Below are positions 30,993-40,052 of a stretch of 64,000 bases of DNA, piece after piece. The notes under the pieces were generated by a model. The model saw only the letters and a program-made list of their open reading frames with translations. It had not been told where the DNA came from and ran no database searches. How positions within the stretch are numbered: the first letter of the stretch is position 1; each line of letters starts with the position of its first letter. This DNA comes from WTFY01 sp011523795. GTDB taxonomy: Bacteria > Pseudomonadota > Gammaproteobacteria > UBA4575. The position numbers and the translations under genes are program-made. The DNA lies in the NCBI GenBank assembly GCA_965207475.1, contig OZ242278.1:248001-312000 (forward strand), in the 5' to 3' direction.

Positions 30993-33797
30993 ATGCGCCT
31001 TTCGTGGAACGAGGTTCGAGTTCGTGCTGCAACTTTTGCCAAGGAGTGGCAGGATGCATTTTATGAGAAAGGCGAAGCACAAAGTTTCTACAACGATTTT
31101 TTTGAGATCTTTGGAGTTCGGCGACGAAGCGTTGCCCGCTACGAAGAGCATGTAAAGAAACTGGACGACACTTCCGGCTTCATTGACCTGTTCTGGCCGG
31201 GGGTTCTCATTGTCGAGCAGAAGAGTGCAGGACGTGACCTCACCAAGGCAGGCGACCAAGCTAGAGAATACTTTGATGCCCTGAAAGAAAGTGATCGGCC
31301 ACAGTATATCTTGGTAAGCGACTTCCAGACCTTCGAACTCCATGATCTCGATGAGCGAAAGCAAGTAAATTTCAAACTCGCAGAGCTGCCCGCGCATGTC
31401 GAGTCGTTTGGCTTCATCCTCGGCGTACAGCGCCGCACCTTCCGCGATCAGGATCCGGCCAACATCAAGGCAGCGGAACTGGTCGGGCGGTTGCATGATG
31501 CCCTGGCCGCAACAGGCTACCAAGGCCACTACCTGGAACGCTTTCTGGTGCGAATCGTCTTCTGCCTGTTTGCCGATGACACGGGCATTTTCGAGCCACG
31601 TGACATTTTCCTCGATTTCATCCAGGCACGCACGAGCGAGGATGGGGCTGATCTCGGGCCGTGGCTGGCCCAATTGTTCCAGGTGATGGATACAACGGAA
31701 GATGCCCGCACGGCAACGCTGGATGAAGACCTTGCGCGGTTTCCCTATGTCAACGGTGACTTGTTCCATGGGCGACTAGACATTCCATCTTTTGACTCAG
31801 CCATGCGCAAATTGCTGCTGGATGCTTGCCGCTTTGACTGGTCGAATATTTCACCTGCAATCTTTGGGGCGTTGTTCCAGTCAGTAATGAATCCGGAGGA
31901 ACGCCGTGCCCAGGGTGCGCACTATACGACCGAGAAGAACATCCTCAAGGTGATTGAGCCACTGTTTATGGACGACCTGCGCACCGAGTTCAAACGGCTA
32001 AAGTCTCGCAAGGACAGTCGGCGCCAAGCTGAGCTTCAACGATTTCAGAAAAAACTCGGCAGTTTGACGTTTTTTGACCCGGCCTGTGGTTGTGGCAACT
32101 TCCTTATCATCGCCTATCGGGAATTGCGTGAACTTGAGATTGAGGTCCTGAAGGAAATTCACAAAAAGTTCCTAGTTCGCATGAGCCGTCTGAAGGGCGG
32201 TTCCAGCCTTCCCTCAGATCAACTTTCCTGCATCGATGTTAATCAGTTCTATGGGATTGAGTTAGGTGAATTCCCATCCCGAATCGCAGAAACCTCGCTG
32301 TGGATGATGGACCACATCATGAACAACCGGCTAAGCCTGGAGTTTGGTCAGTCCTATGCGCGTATCCCGCTTGCAAAGTCGCCGCATATTGTCCACGGCG
32401 ATGCGCTTGAAACGGACTGGTCCGAGTTGTTACCGGCGAAGGATTGCTCCTTCGTCTTCGGCAATCCGCCATTCAAAGGTGCAAAGTTCCAGACAGCGAA
32501 CCAGCGCGCGCAGGTACGTAGGATCGCGGCACTCGGCAGGAGTGGCGGCACGCTCGATTATGTCTGTGCATGGTTCATCAAGGCAGGTGAGTATGTACAG
32601 GACAGCGATGCCCGAATCGGCTTCGTCGCGACCAACTCGATCACAGCAGGCGAGCAAGTAGCTCAACTCTGGCCGATCCTATTCGAGCGCTGCAAGCTGG
32701 AGATCGCATTCGCGCATCGCACATTCGCATGGGGATCGGATGCGCGTGGTAAGGCCCATGTGCATGTGGTGATTCTCGGTCTCGATCGAAGGGAGGCAGT
32801 GCAACCTAAGAAGCGCCTGTTCAGCTATCCCGACATCAACGGTGAGCCAGAGGAGACCCGCCATGTGGCGCTTTCTCCGTATCTGTTCGATGCCAGCGGG
32901 CTATCGGACCCGCATCTGGTGGTGCGGGAGGAGAGCGCGCCGATCAACGGAATGGGAAGATTGATAATAGGCTCCAAGCCAATCGACGGCGGAAATTACA
33001 TTTTCGACGAAGCGGAACGCACTGCGTTTCTTGAAGCAGGGCCCGAGGCTGAGCAGTGGCTTCGACCGTTCATTGGAGCACGTGAGTATTTGCACGGTGG
33101 CGAACGGTGGATTCTTGCGCTACATGACACGCCGCCCGACGTGTTGGGGCGGTTGCCGCATGTACGAGAACGTATTGCAGCTGTACGGACATATCGTGAG
33201 GAAAGTAAAAGCAAGCCGACTCAGAAACTTGCAAAAACACCAACGCTCTATCATGTGAATATTATTCCTGATGCACCGTTTCTTGTTATCCCCGAAGTCA
33301 GTTCGGAACGTCGTGAGTACGCGCCTATCGGGTGGCTGGAGCCACCCGTAATCCCAAGCAATCTAGTCCGCGTTTTGGAAAATGCGACCTTGTCAGATTT
33401 TGCGTTGCTGACCTCAGCCATGCACATGGCGTGGCTACGTCATATCGGTGGACGGCTGGAGAGCCGCTACCGCTATTCCATCGGTCTCGTCTACAACACC
33501 TTTCCGCTGCCGCCCAAGAACTTGGACCTGTCAAAGCTGGACCCACTAGCACAAGCCGTGCTTGATGCCCGTGCAACTCATCCGAATGCCACGCTTGCAG
33601 ATCTCTATGATCCTGACTCGATGCCTCCTAATCTCCGTAAGGCACACTACGCACTTGACCGTGCGGTGGACCAGCTCTATCGACATAAGGGGTTTGCTTC
33701 CGAACGCGAACGGGTCGAGCACCTGTTCATGCTATATGAGAAAATACAAGCGCCGCTAAAACCTATAACTAGGAAAAGAAGACCCCGAAAGCGATGA
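30993..33797 (+). CDS. MmeI-like restriction-modification enzyme (type IIL)
   Basis: Single-chain enzyme that combines DNA cutting and adenine methylation, 934 residues. The N-terminal MmeI_N nuclease domain has Asp65 and Glu75-Gln-Lys77 (DLFWPGVLIVEQK), the same spacing as the D-ExK site of MmeI, so it looks active. The methyltransferase has SAM motif I FFDPACGCGNF (361-370) and catalytic FGNPPF (489-494), the gamma-class N6-adenine type. Target-recognition and C-terminal domains follow (about 620-900). It starts three bases after the mrr stop and no separate methylase or specificity gene follows, as expected for this class. Confidence 0.92.
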   Translation: MRLSWNEVRVRAATFAKEWQDAFYEKGEAQSFYNDFFEIFGVRRRSVARYEEHVKKLDDTSGFIDLFWPGVLIVEQKSAGRDLTKAGDQAREYFDALKESDRPQYILVSDFQTFELHDLDERKQVNFKLAELPAHVESFGFILGVQRRTFRDQDPANIKAAELVGRLHDALAATGYQGHYLERFLVRIVFCLFADDTGIFEPRDIFLDFIQARTSEDGADLGPWLAQLFQVMDTTEDARTATLDEDLARFPYVNGDLFHGRLDIPSFDSAMRKLLLDACRFDWSNISPAIFGALFQSVMNPEERRAQGAHYTTEKNILKVIEPLFMDDLRTEFKRLKSRKDSRRQAELQRFQKKLGSLTFFDPACGCGNFLIIAYRELRELEIEVLKEIHKKFLVRMSRLKGGSSLPSDQLSCIDVNQFYGIELGEFPSRIAETSLWMMDHIMNNRLSLEFGQSYARIPLAKSPHIVHGDALETDWSELLPAKDCSFVFGNPPFKGAKFQTANQRAQVRRIAALGRSGGTLDYVCAWFIKAGEYVQDSDARIGFVATNSITAGEQVAQLWPILFERCKLEIAFAHRTFAWGSDARGKAHVHVVILGLDRREAVQPKKRLFSYPDINGEPEETRHVALSPYLFDASGLSDPHLVVREESAPINGMGRLIIGSKPIDGGNYIFDEAERTAFLEAGPEAEQWLRPFIGAREYLHGGERWILALHDTPPDVLGRLPHVRERIAAVRTYREESKSKPTQKLAKTPTLYHVNIIPDAPFLVIPEVSSERREYAPIGWLEPPVIPSNLVRVLENATLSDFALLTSAMHMAWLRHIGGRLESRYRYSIGLVYNTFPLPPKNLDLSKLDPLAQAVLDARATHPNATLADLYDPDSMPPNLRKAHYALDRAVDQLYRHKGFASERERVEHLFMLYEKIQAPLKPITRKRRPRKR

Positions 33798-34618
33798 ATG
33801 AGTTTCTGTTCACGTCAATCGTCCAACGCCAAAGGTGCTCAACTGACAGAGTAGACCCACGTCCAAATCTGCACAATGCTGTTCATATGAAACACGCACC
33901 GCATGGTCTTGCACGAGCTGTGCCGGTAGGCGCTAGTGCGGGCGAACAGAGAGCTACCGCCATGTTTGTGCTCCTGTTGCTAATTCTCGCTATGACTACA
34001 GCAGCACAAGCGAGCAAACGTCTGCAGACCGTGACGTGTGGTCTGCCACAGCAGGACAACTCAATTCCCGATCTCTTTCCTACGGGGCTACACCGACCCT
34101 TTGCCGGACGATTCACTTAGCGGGCACATGGAGGTGAAGACCTTTAACCGCCTCCATCCCGAGAGTGGTATCAGCACCGAAATGTGGATGCTCTCACGCA
34201 ATGTTGGCTGGTGGAGGCTGAAAATGATCCGGGTGCACCCGGATGATTTGTCAAAGCTTTCTGCCAAATCATCGACTCTCCTTTCCTGTCACGATCCGTT
34301 GTCATACGTGGAGGGGACACAGACGAGGAAGAGTTAGTGACCAGGCAGATCTTGGCCCTGCTGCCGGACGTCTCCCAACTGCGGTGCTTCCCGCAATCGG
34401 AAAGATAGAAAATCACTCGTGAAGGTCCATTGACGGTGCATCACAAGCGGTTGGAACTGCGTTGCCTATTACCCGCCATTGCCGCAACGACAAATCTGCT
34501 GAACTTTATCTCCACAGGTCTCGGTGTTGTACGGCAACAAGACCCATTTGCGAGCGAAGAATTTAGTAGAGCATTTGGGTTAGCTAATCTGAGAATACAG
34601 TGATTTGAGTCCTTTCCC
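33798..34618. other. Decayed region after the restriction operon
   Basis: About 820 bases with only short open frames. One frame (33962-34120) encodes MFVLLLLILAMTTAAQASK, resembling a signal peptide, then stops. A second frame continues as a possible coding remnant (about 34090-34337: DPLPDDSLSGHMEVKTFNRL and RNVGWWRLKMIRVHPDDLS). Together they suggest one small secreted-protein gene broken by a frameshift. A short frame near 34435-34602 (LLPAIAATTNLLNFISTGL) is also possible debris. I do not recognise any family. Confidence 0.35.
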
Positions 34619-35119
34619 CTAATAACCAAAATGATCTTGGTCTAAGGAAAATTCAAAACATGGCCCTTTGTAAACGGCACCTGTAGTGCTTATACACCTA
34701 GGATGAAGCCGTAACTTTCTAGATTTTTGAACAGTTGTTGACCTTGGCCGGTGAAGAGAATTCAACAGACTGGAAAGTTTCTCAGCAGGCACGTACCAAA
34801 CCTTTACTTCACCAATTTCCAAAACCTCAGGAAGAGAAGGATGCGTACGCCCAAGTGGTGCTTCAGGAGCAACCGAGGCCCCATAATCACCACAGAACAT
34901 AAGCCGAATATCAGCAATAGATACTGTACTTTCACCCTCATTTATAGCAGTAATTTTTACTGCTGGTTCTGTGAGCCCTAATTCTTTAGAAACAGGGCCT
35001 GGTTCAATCATGGTCTCAATACGAACTGTTTTCCGTGCAACACGCTTCCGTATCTTGCTGAGAAATGCAGAAAGTCTCAGAACTAAGTCTATATTGCTGA
35101 GTGTCTCTAGAAATCCCAT
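34619..35119 (-). CDS. Hypothetical protein (166 aa) in the genomic island
   Basis: An unrecognised 166-residue protein. The N-terminal 30 residues form a basic amphipathic helix (IDLVLRLSAFLSKIRKRVAR). A beta-rich part follows, resembling an immunoglobulin-like fold (AVKITAINEGESTVSIADIR), as in small effector or immunity-type proteins. It is alone on the minus strand, convergent with the restriction operon. Base composition is lower in GC than the neighbouring 35.5-36.3 kb segment. Expression and function cannot be judged. Confidence 0.5.
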   Translation of the reverse strand: MGFLETLSNIDLVLRLSAFLSKIRKRVARKTVRIETMIEPGPVSKELGLTEPAVKITAINEGESTVSIADIRLMFCGDYGASVAPEAPLGRTHPSLPEVLEIGEVKVWYVPAEKLSSLLNSLHRPRSTTVQKSRKLRLHPRCISTTGAVYKGPCFEFSLDQDHFGY

Positions 35120-35522
35120 TCTTTGTGAGTATTCCCTTTCGCAATTAAATTAAGTGGTTCAGCTGCGTCACTACAAATTGTATTACAAACGATCACCTTG
35201 CGTTTAGGGGTTTTTTGGTTTTGACCACCCTATTCCACAAGTTGTAAGACCTTTATTTTTCAGTCTGTGGCCATCAAATTTGAAATCAATTAATCGAACG
35301 CTTTAGGTTACTGCTGTCACAGATGTAGCTGGCCCAGTTACTCGAGCGCACTACCAACCGTTTGCACTACAGCCGGAGTTATCCGAGTGATATGCGGAAG
35401 CAGGCATTGCAAGCCTACTACCGCAAGATCGGTTGGCTCATTATGGTAATGCGATCTCAGAGAAGTTTGTCAGCAACTGCATGCTAGGAGCAACTACGAG
35501 ACGAGCTGGATTCTTATACACC

Positions 35523-35575
35523 CGGCCGTGTCACTACCCGGTGAAGCGAAGCAAAACGCGGTAGTGACGCGGCCG
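35523..35575. repeat. Long imperfect hairpin
   Basis: Arms at 35523-35539 (cggccgtgtcactaccc) and 35559-35575 (cggtagtgacgcggccg) pair at 15 of 17 positions around a 19-base loop. It has no T tract, so it is not a simple terminator. It sits at the start of the GC-rich segment of the island. Confidence 0.6.
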
Positions 35576-35690
35576 CTTTTGGGCCCCGAAGCCAGCCGGT
35601 ACCGTGCTCCCCGGTTTCCGGGCCCGCGTGCCCGGCGCGTGATGCGTTCCGAAGGCCCAGATTGATTTAGCACCGTGATACACATTTTCT

Positions 35691-36140
35691 TCTGTACAGA
35701 CCCGGGGTCCGTGCCTATACTGCACCTGTCGGTTTTGTACCGGTGCCATGGCGGTATATCCATGGCGATGAGGCACCTCCGGACTGCGTAAAGGTGCCCC
35801 GGCTGAAAGGCTGCAGTCCATATTCAAGACCAGCCTGTATCCCTGTACCAGGGGTCAGGCGTGCGGAACCAGGCCCTTGGGGGCCGGTCTCCGCTCTACA
35901 ACCCAAGGCCTTGTTGCCTGCAGACACCTGCGGGGCTTCCCCGTGCGTGTCATCCAACTCACGCCCTGTACAGGACGCATCGCCCTGGCCGTTTGGTCAG
36001 CTGGCAGTAACTGTACATAGGGCCTTTATTCCAACTCTGTGGAACGTATCCACACAATGTAAAAGGAGGTATTCAACGAGCGCCCTGAGAGGGGCCCATG
36101 AACTGGTACAGGGGCCTGTCTCTCAAGAGACATCCTGTAC
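35691..36140. repeat. Cluster of CTGTAC-centred palindromes
   Basis: Related short sites occur at 35691-35700 (tctgtacaga, perfect palindrome), 35841-35853 (ccctgtaccaggg), 35965-35974 (cctgtacagg, perfect palindrome), about 36010 (actgtaca), about 36102 (ctggtacagg) and about 36133 (cctgtac). They are irregularly spaced upstream of the alpA-like gene. They may be binding sites for a regulator or replication protein of the element. Confidence 0.4.
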
Positions 36141-36372
36141 TGCCTGGAGCAGGCATATTCAAGTCATTGAGGGAGTCGTGTCCCATGGGCGTATTCGCCT
36201 GGCGAAACTTCAGCATCAAGGTGCTGGAGTGCCCAGAAACACTCACCAGAAAGGAACAACACAGGAAAGACTTGGACCATGAAGCATTTGAACTACGTAC
36301 TGAACCAGCTTTGCCGGCACTGCCGGGAAGGCAGTGATGCCACGCAACAAAACAAGCATGAGGAACCTATCC

Positions 36373-36621
36373 ATGAACTATCGAATTGTACGGCTGAAGG
36401 AGGTCCAGCAAATGACCGGACTCTCCCGATCCACGATTTACGCACTCATTGCCCAAGGCAATTTCCCCAAACAGATCCAGCTCACCGAAAGCGGCCGATC
36501 CGTGGGCTGGCATGAACAGGCGGTAATCCGATGGATCGAGACCCGGCAGCAGGTGGAATGCCCGACCGGCCGCTACTCAGTCGTTGGCGGCCCTAGAGAA
36601 GAGCGAGATCACCTCGCCTGA
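36373..36621 (+). CDS. AlpA-family excisionase/regulator
   Basis: A small MerR/AlpA-type winged-helix protein of 82 residues. It is read from the ATG at 36373, where AGGAA lies seven bases upstream; ATGs at 36334 and 36358 are possible. The domain is YRIVRLKEVQQMTGLSRSTI and FPKQIQLTESGRSVGWHEQAV. In E. coli, AlpA switches on excision of the CP4-57 island by its integrase. Here its 3' end overlaps the convergent integrase gene by 45 bases. A regulator of island excision is likely. Confidence 0.82.
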   Translation: MNYRIVRLKEVQQMTGLSRSTIYALIAQGNFPKQIQLTESGRSVGWHEQAVIRWIETRQQVECPTGRYSVVGGPREERDHLA

Positions 36622-37803
36622 GGCTCGCAGCTGATCCAGGTAATCCGCCCAGGCCTGCATCATCTTCCTTCGCTCCGGCAGATGCGCCGTGCGGTTGTAG
36701 GCCCGCCCGTTCGGATCGCGCAAGCTGTGGGCCAGCTGGTGCTCGATATAGTCCGGGCGAAACTTCAGCACTTCATCCAAAATCGTGCGGGCCATCGCGC
36801 GAAAGCCGTGACCGGTCATGGTCTCCTTGCCGATCCCCAAACCGCGCATGGCCGCCAGAACGGCGTTCTCGCTCATGGGCCGGTCCCCCTTGGGACTTCG
36901 GGCGCTGGGAAACACATACCGGCCCTGTCCGGTCAGGGGCTGCAGTTCTTCCAGGATCTCCACGGCCTGCCGCGACAGCGGCACGATGTGCTGCGTTTTG
37001 GTCTTGGTCACCTCAAAGCGCCATTCGGCAGCATCCAGGTCGATATCTTCCCACTGCGCCTGGCGGAGTTCTCCGGGGCGCACAAAGACCAGTGGGGCAA
37101 GGCGCAGGGCGCACTGGACCACGAGCGTCCCCTGGTACCCGTCGAGGGTCCTCAGGAGTCTTCCAACCTCGTTGGGCTCCGTAACCGAGGCAAAGTGCTT
37201 GCCTTTCACCGGGGGCAATGCGCCCCTCAGATCTCCCGAGGGGTTGTATGTGGCCCGGCCGGTGGCAATGGCATAGCGAAACACCTGGCTGCAATAACTG
37301 AGTATCCGGTACGCCGTTTCCAGGGCTCCACGCTGTTCAATCCGCCGAAGGGTCTCAAGGAGTTGAGGTGCGGTAATCCGGGTTATCGGCCGGTTGCCGA
37401 TCCATGGGAAGACATCGCCTTCGAGCTGGCTGATGACACGAGTTGCATGGCTGGGTGACCAGATGGAGGCGCGTTTGGCGAACCATTCCCGTGCCAGGGC
37501 CTCGAAACTGTTCGCGGCCTCGTCCGCCTTTGCCGCCTTCTCTGCCTTGCGCTGCTCGCTCGGGTCGACCCCGTTGACCAGCAGCTTGCGGGCCTCATCG
37601 CGCCGGGCACGGGCATCCTTGAGCGTGACATCAGGATAGACTCCCAGCGAGAGGCGCTTCTCCTTTCCTTCGAAGCGATACTTCAAGCGCCACCACTTTC
37701 CTCCGTGGGGAGCAACCTCCAGATACAGCCCGCCGCCGTCAAACAGCTTCCTGGATTTTTCGCCGGCCTTGGCGTTTCGGATTGAAGTATTAGACAGGCT
37801 CAT
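36577..37803 (-). CDS. int: P4-type tyrosine recombinase (integrase)
   Basis: Site-specific integrase of 408 residues. The N-terminal DUF4102 arm-binding domain has NAKAGEKSRKLFDGGGLYLEV and KRLSLGVYPDVTLKDAR. The core-binding SAM-like domain is at about 95-195. The catalytic domain keeps Arg in VFVRPGELRQAQW, HGFRAMART (His-x-x-Arg), the following HQLAH and Tyr in GRAYNRTAHLPERR. The protein is full length and looks active. The gene starts 163 bases from the 3' end of tRNA-Ala, the usual arrangement for islands integrated at a tRNA gene. Confidence 0.94.
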   Translation of the reverse strand: MSLSNTSIRNAKAGEKSRKLFDGGGLYLEVAPHGGKWWRLKYRFEGKEKRLSLGVYPDVTLKDARARRDEARKLLVNGVDPSEQRKAEKAAKADEAANSFEALAREWFAKRASIWSPSHATRVISQLEGDVFPWIGNRPITRITAPQLLETLRRIEQRGALETAYRILSYCSQVFRYAIATGRATYNPSGDLRGALPPVKGKHFASVTEPNEVGRLLRTLDGYQGTLVVQCALRLAPLVFVRPGELRQAQWEDIDLDAAEWRFEVTKTKTQHIVPLSRQAVEILEELQPLTGQGRYVFPSARSPKGDRPMSENAVLAAMRGLGIGKETMTGHGFRAMARTILDEVLKFRPDYIEHQLAHSLRDPNGRAYNRTAHLPERRKMMQAWADYLDQLRASGEVISLFSRAAND

Positions 37804-37862
37804 GGGGGCAACTCCCTTTACAAATGGTACACTTGCCCCCGATTCTGCCCCCAGTTGCCCCC
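37804..37862. repeat. TTGCCCCC repeats beside the integrase (right end arm sites)
   Basis: Copies lie at 37804-37810 (inverted, gggggca), 37833-37840, about 37845-37852 (ctgccccc) and 37855-37862. The last is part of a 12-base match to 29687-29698. This layout is typical near P4-type integrase genes. The inverted copy overlaps the integrase start region, so Int may also control its own expression. Confidence 0.6.
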
Positions 37863-37966
37863 GGATGTCAATAAACTTCAGTGAACTGCTTTGGACACTG
37901 TTAAGCTATAAATATCTTATTTATCAAATGGATAAAGACGTTATGGGACATTCTAAGATTTTGAAA

Positions 37967-38042
<76 letters not shown>

Positions 38043-38060
38043 ACTTCCCAAACCAGTAAT

Positions 38061-39467
38061 CTATATCGTGTCTGCAATGTATTCAATCGCCTGATCTATT
38101 CGGCGCATGGTCTTGTCGACTCCAAGCAGTTCCAGTGTGATATCAATGGATGGCGAGATTGCCTTTCCCGTGACTGCCAATCTGAGGGTCGGCGCGACCT
38201 GGCCGAACTTCAAGCCCATTTCACTGCTGACCGAATTTATCGCTGACTTGATCTGGTGTGCAGACCAGTCATCTACCTGCTCAAACTTGAATTTGAGATT
38301 CTGCAGAATTTTCATGCCTTCATGATTGAAATTCTTTTTGGCTGAATTCTCTTCGTAGCTGCTTATGTCCGCATAGAAATAGGTGCTTGTGTCACATATT
38401 TCAACTAGAGTCTTGCACCGGTCTTTCTGAATATCAAACAATTCGTCCAGTTCCGGCTTTCCGTCAGGATGTATCCCCTTAGAACGAAAATGCAGTGCAA
38501 GTTCATCCAAAACTTCACTGCCTGGAATTTGCTTCAAATGCTGGTGATTGACCCAGAGCAGCTTGTCCGGATCGAAAACTGCTGGAGACTGCTGGACTGA
38601 AGTCAAGCTGAACAGCTCAATCATTTCCTCTACAGAAAATAACTCCTGATCTCCACTAGACCAGCCCAGCCTGACAAGATAGTTCATCAGTGCCTTGGCA
38701 AGAAATCCATCTTTTCTGTATTGGTGAACTGACATGGCGCCATGCCTTTTCGATAGCCTTTTACCGTCTTTCCCGTGTATGAGCGGAATGTGCGCATACT
38801 TGGGTAAAGGCATCCCCAGGGACTTGAACAAATTTATCTGCCTGGGGGTATTGCTCAGGTGGTCATCCCCCCTGATTACGTGAGTGATGGAATGGTCAGA
38901 ATCATCAACCACCACACATAGATTATACGTAGGAGAACCGTCTGAACGAGCCAGTACCAGGTCATCAAGCTCACTGTTCATGATCTCAATCGGGCCATGA
39001 ACCAGGTCCTCAAACCTGACACTGCCGTCGAGCGGATTCTTGAATCTTACTACGGGATTTGAACCCGCTGCGGCTTTACCTTTCCTGGACCTGCAAAATC
39101 CGTCATAGCGAGGTTTTTGTTTGTTTTGAATCTGTTCTTTGCGTATGGCATCGAGACGCTCCCTGGAGCAATAGCAATGGTATGCCAAGCCCAGATCAAG
39201 CAACTGCTGCACAATTTCACTGTATCTTTTCAGGCGTGAGGACTGAAAAACTGGTCCCGTGTCTGCCTCCATGCCCAGCCATGACAAATTGGAAAGGATG
39301 TCTTCTGTAAACTCGCTGGAAGAGCGCTGCTGATCGGTATCTTCTATGCGCAGAACATACTCGCCGTTATGCCGCCTGGCATACAGCCAGTTAAAAAGCG
39401 CAGTCCTGACACCACCTAAATGCAGGTAACCGGTCGGACTCGGGGCAAAACGGGTGCGGATAGTCAT
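38061..39467 (-). CDS. gltX: Glutamyl-tRNA synthetase
   Basis: Class I aminoacyl-tRNA synthetase that charges tRNA-Glu, 468 residues, as usual for bacteria. The ATP-binding HIGH-like motif is RFAPSPTGYLHLGGVRTALF, and the KMSKS-like motif is GKRLSKRHGAMSV. EDTDQQRS and the GDDHLSNTPRQ region also match. The C-terminal anticodon-binding helices span about 320-468. The gene is upstream of tRNA-Ala and, beyond the island, tRNA-Glu. Confidence 0.97.
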   Translation of the reverse strand: MTIRTRFAPSPTGYLHLGGVRTALFNWLYARRHNGEYVLRIEDTDQQRSSSEFTEDILSNLSWLGMEADTGPVFQSSRLKRYSEIVQQLLDLGLAYHCYCSRERLDAIRKEQIQNKQKPRYDGFCRSRKGKAAAGSNPVVRFKNPLDGSVRFEDLVHGPIEIMNSELDDLVLARSDGSPTYNLCVVVDDSDHSITHVIRGDDHLSNTPRQINLFKSLGMPLPKYAHIPLIHGKDGKRLSKRHGAMSVHQYRKDGFLAKALMNYLVRLGWSSGDQELFSVEEMIELFSLTSVQQSPAVFDPDKLLWVNHQHLKQIPGSEVLDELALHFRSKGIHPDGKPELDELFDIQKDRCKTLVEICDTSTYFYADISSYEENSAKKNFNHEGMKILQNLKFKFEQVDDWSAHQIKSAINSVSSEMGLKFGQVAPTLRLAVTGKAISPSIDITLELLGVDKTMRRIDQAIEYIADTI

Positions 39468-39560
39468 AAGAAACGGCGTGCTAGATGGCCAGGCAGCATA
39501 GTGGACGATTGTACATGGATACGGAAACAGAACCGAACCATACCAGAATTTGAAAACAGT

Positions 39561-40043
39561 TCAGACTGATATGAGCCAGATCAGCCCATGCAGACACAGT
39601 GCACTGTAGACGGCTGCAAGCAGATCATCCACCATGATCCCGAGCCCTCCTGCAATTTGCCGGTCTGCCAATGAAACTGGCCAAGGTTTCAAGATATCAA
39701 ACACCCTGAAAAGCAAAAACCCTGCCAGTACCCAATACCATGCAATGGGTACAAACAGCATGGTCAGCAAATAGCCGACAATCTCGTCAATTACGATCAC
39801 GGGGTGATCATGCTTTCCTAAAGCCTGGGCTGTCTGTTTGCAGGTGTAGCACCCTGCCAAAAACAAAAGCACTACAAATGAGACATATATGCCAGTGCCG
39901 AATGACGTCAGAATCAGGTAAACCGGTATCGCAAACAAGGTCCCGACCGTTCCAGGTGCCACAGGTGACAGCCCTGCCCCGAACCCTGCAGAAAATATGT
40001 GCACAGGGTTGCTGAAAATAATTTTGTTTATCTCCCGTGACAC
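39561..40043 (-). CDS. pgpA: Phosphatidylglycerophosphatase A
   Basis: Inner-membrane lipid phosphatase that removes phosphate from phosphatidylglycerol phosphate. It has 160 residues and several membrane segments. Family motifs are GFGAGLSPVAPGTVGTL, VIDEIVGYLLTM and FRVFDILKPWPVSLAD. It is read from a GTG start nine bases after the thiL stop, the standard thiL-pgpA order in gammaproteobacteria. Confidence 0.93.
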   Translation of the reverse strand: MSREINKIIFSNPVHIFSAGFGAGLSPVAPGTVGTLFAIPVYLILTSFGTGIYVSFVVLLFLAGCYTCKQTAQALGKHDHPVIVIDEIVGYLLTMLFVPIAWYWVLAGFLLFRVFDILKPWPVSLADRQIAGGLGIMVDDLLAAVYSALCLHGLIWLISV

Positions 40044-40052
40044 CGTATGCGA

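Larger units (their letters stand above)
35120..36372. other. Non-coding and decayed part of the island
   Basis: This 1.25-kb stretch has no convincing gene, though several short frames cross it. The left 400 bases are AT-rich and include a possible transposase scrap (around 35370-35490, RSYPSDMRKQALQAYYRKIG). The right 850 bases are distinctly GC-rich and contain a long hairpin (35523-35575) and several CTGTAC-centred palindromes (35691 to about 36140). It may be a replication or regulatory region of the integrated element. Confidence 0.45.

Noticed and set aside
36682..37458. Plus-strand open frame of 258 codons opposite the integrase
   Set aside because: Antisense to the conserved catalytic domain of the integrase; GC-rich DNA makes such frames common.
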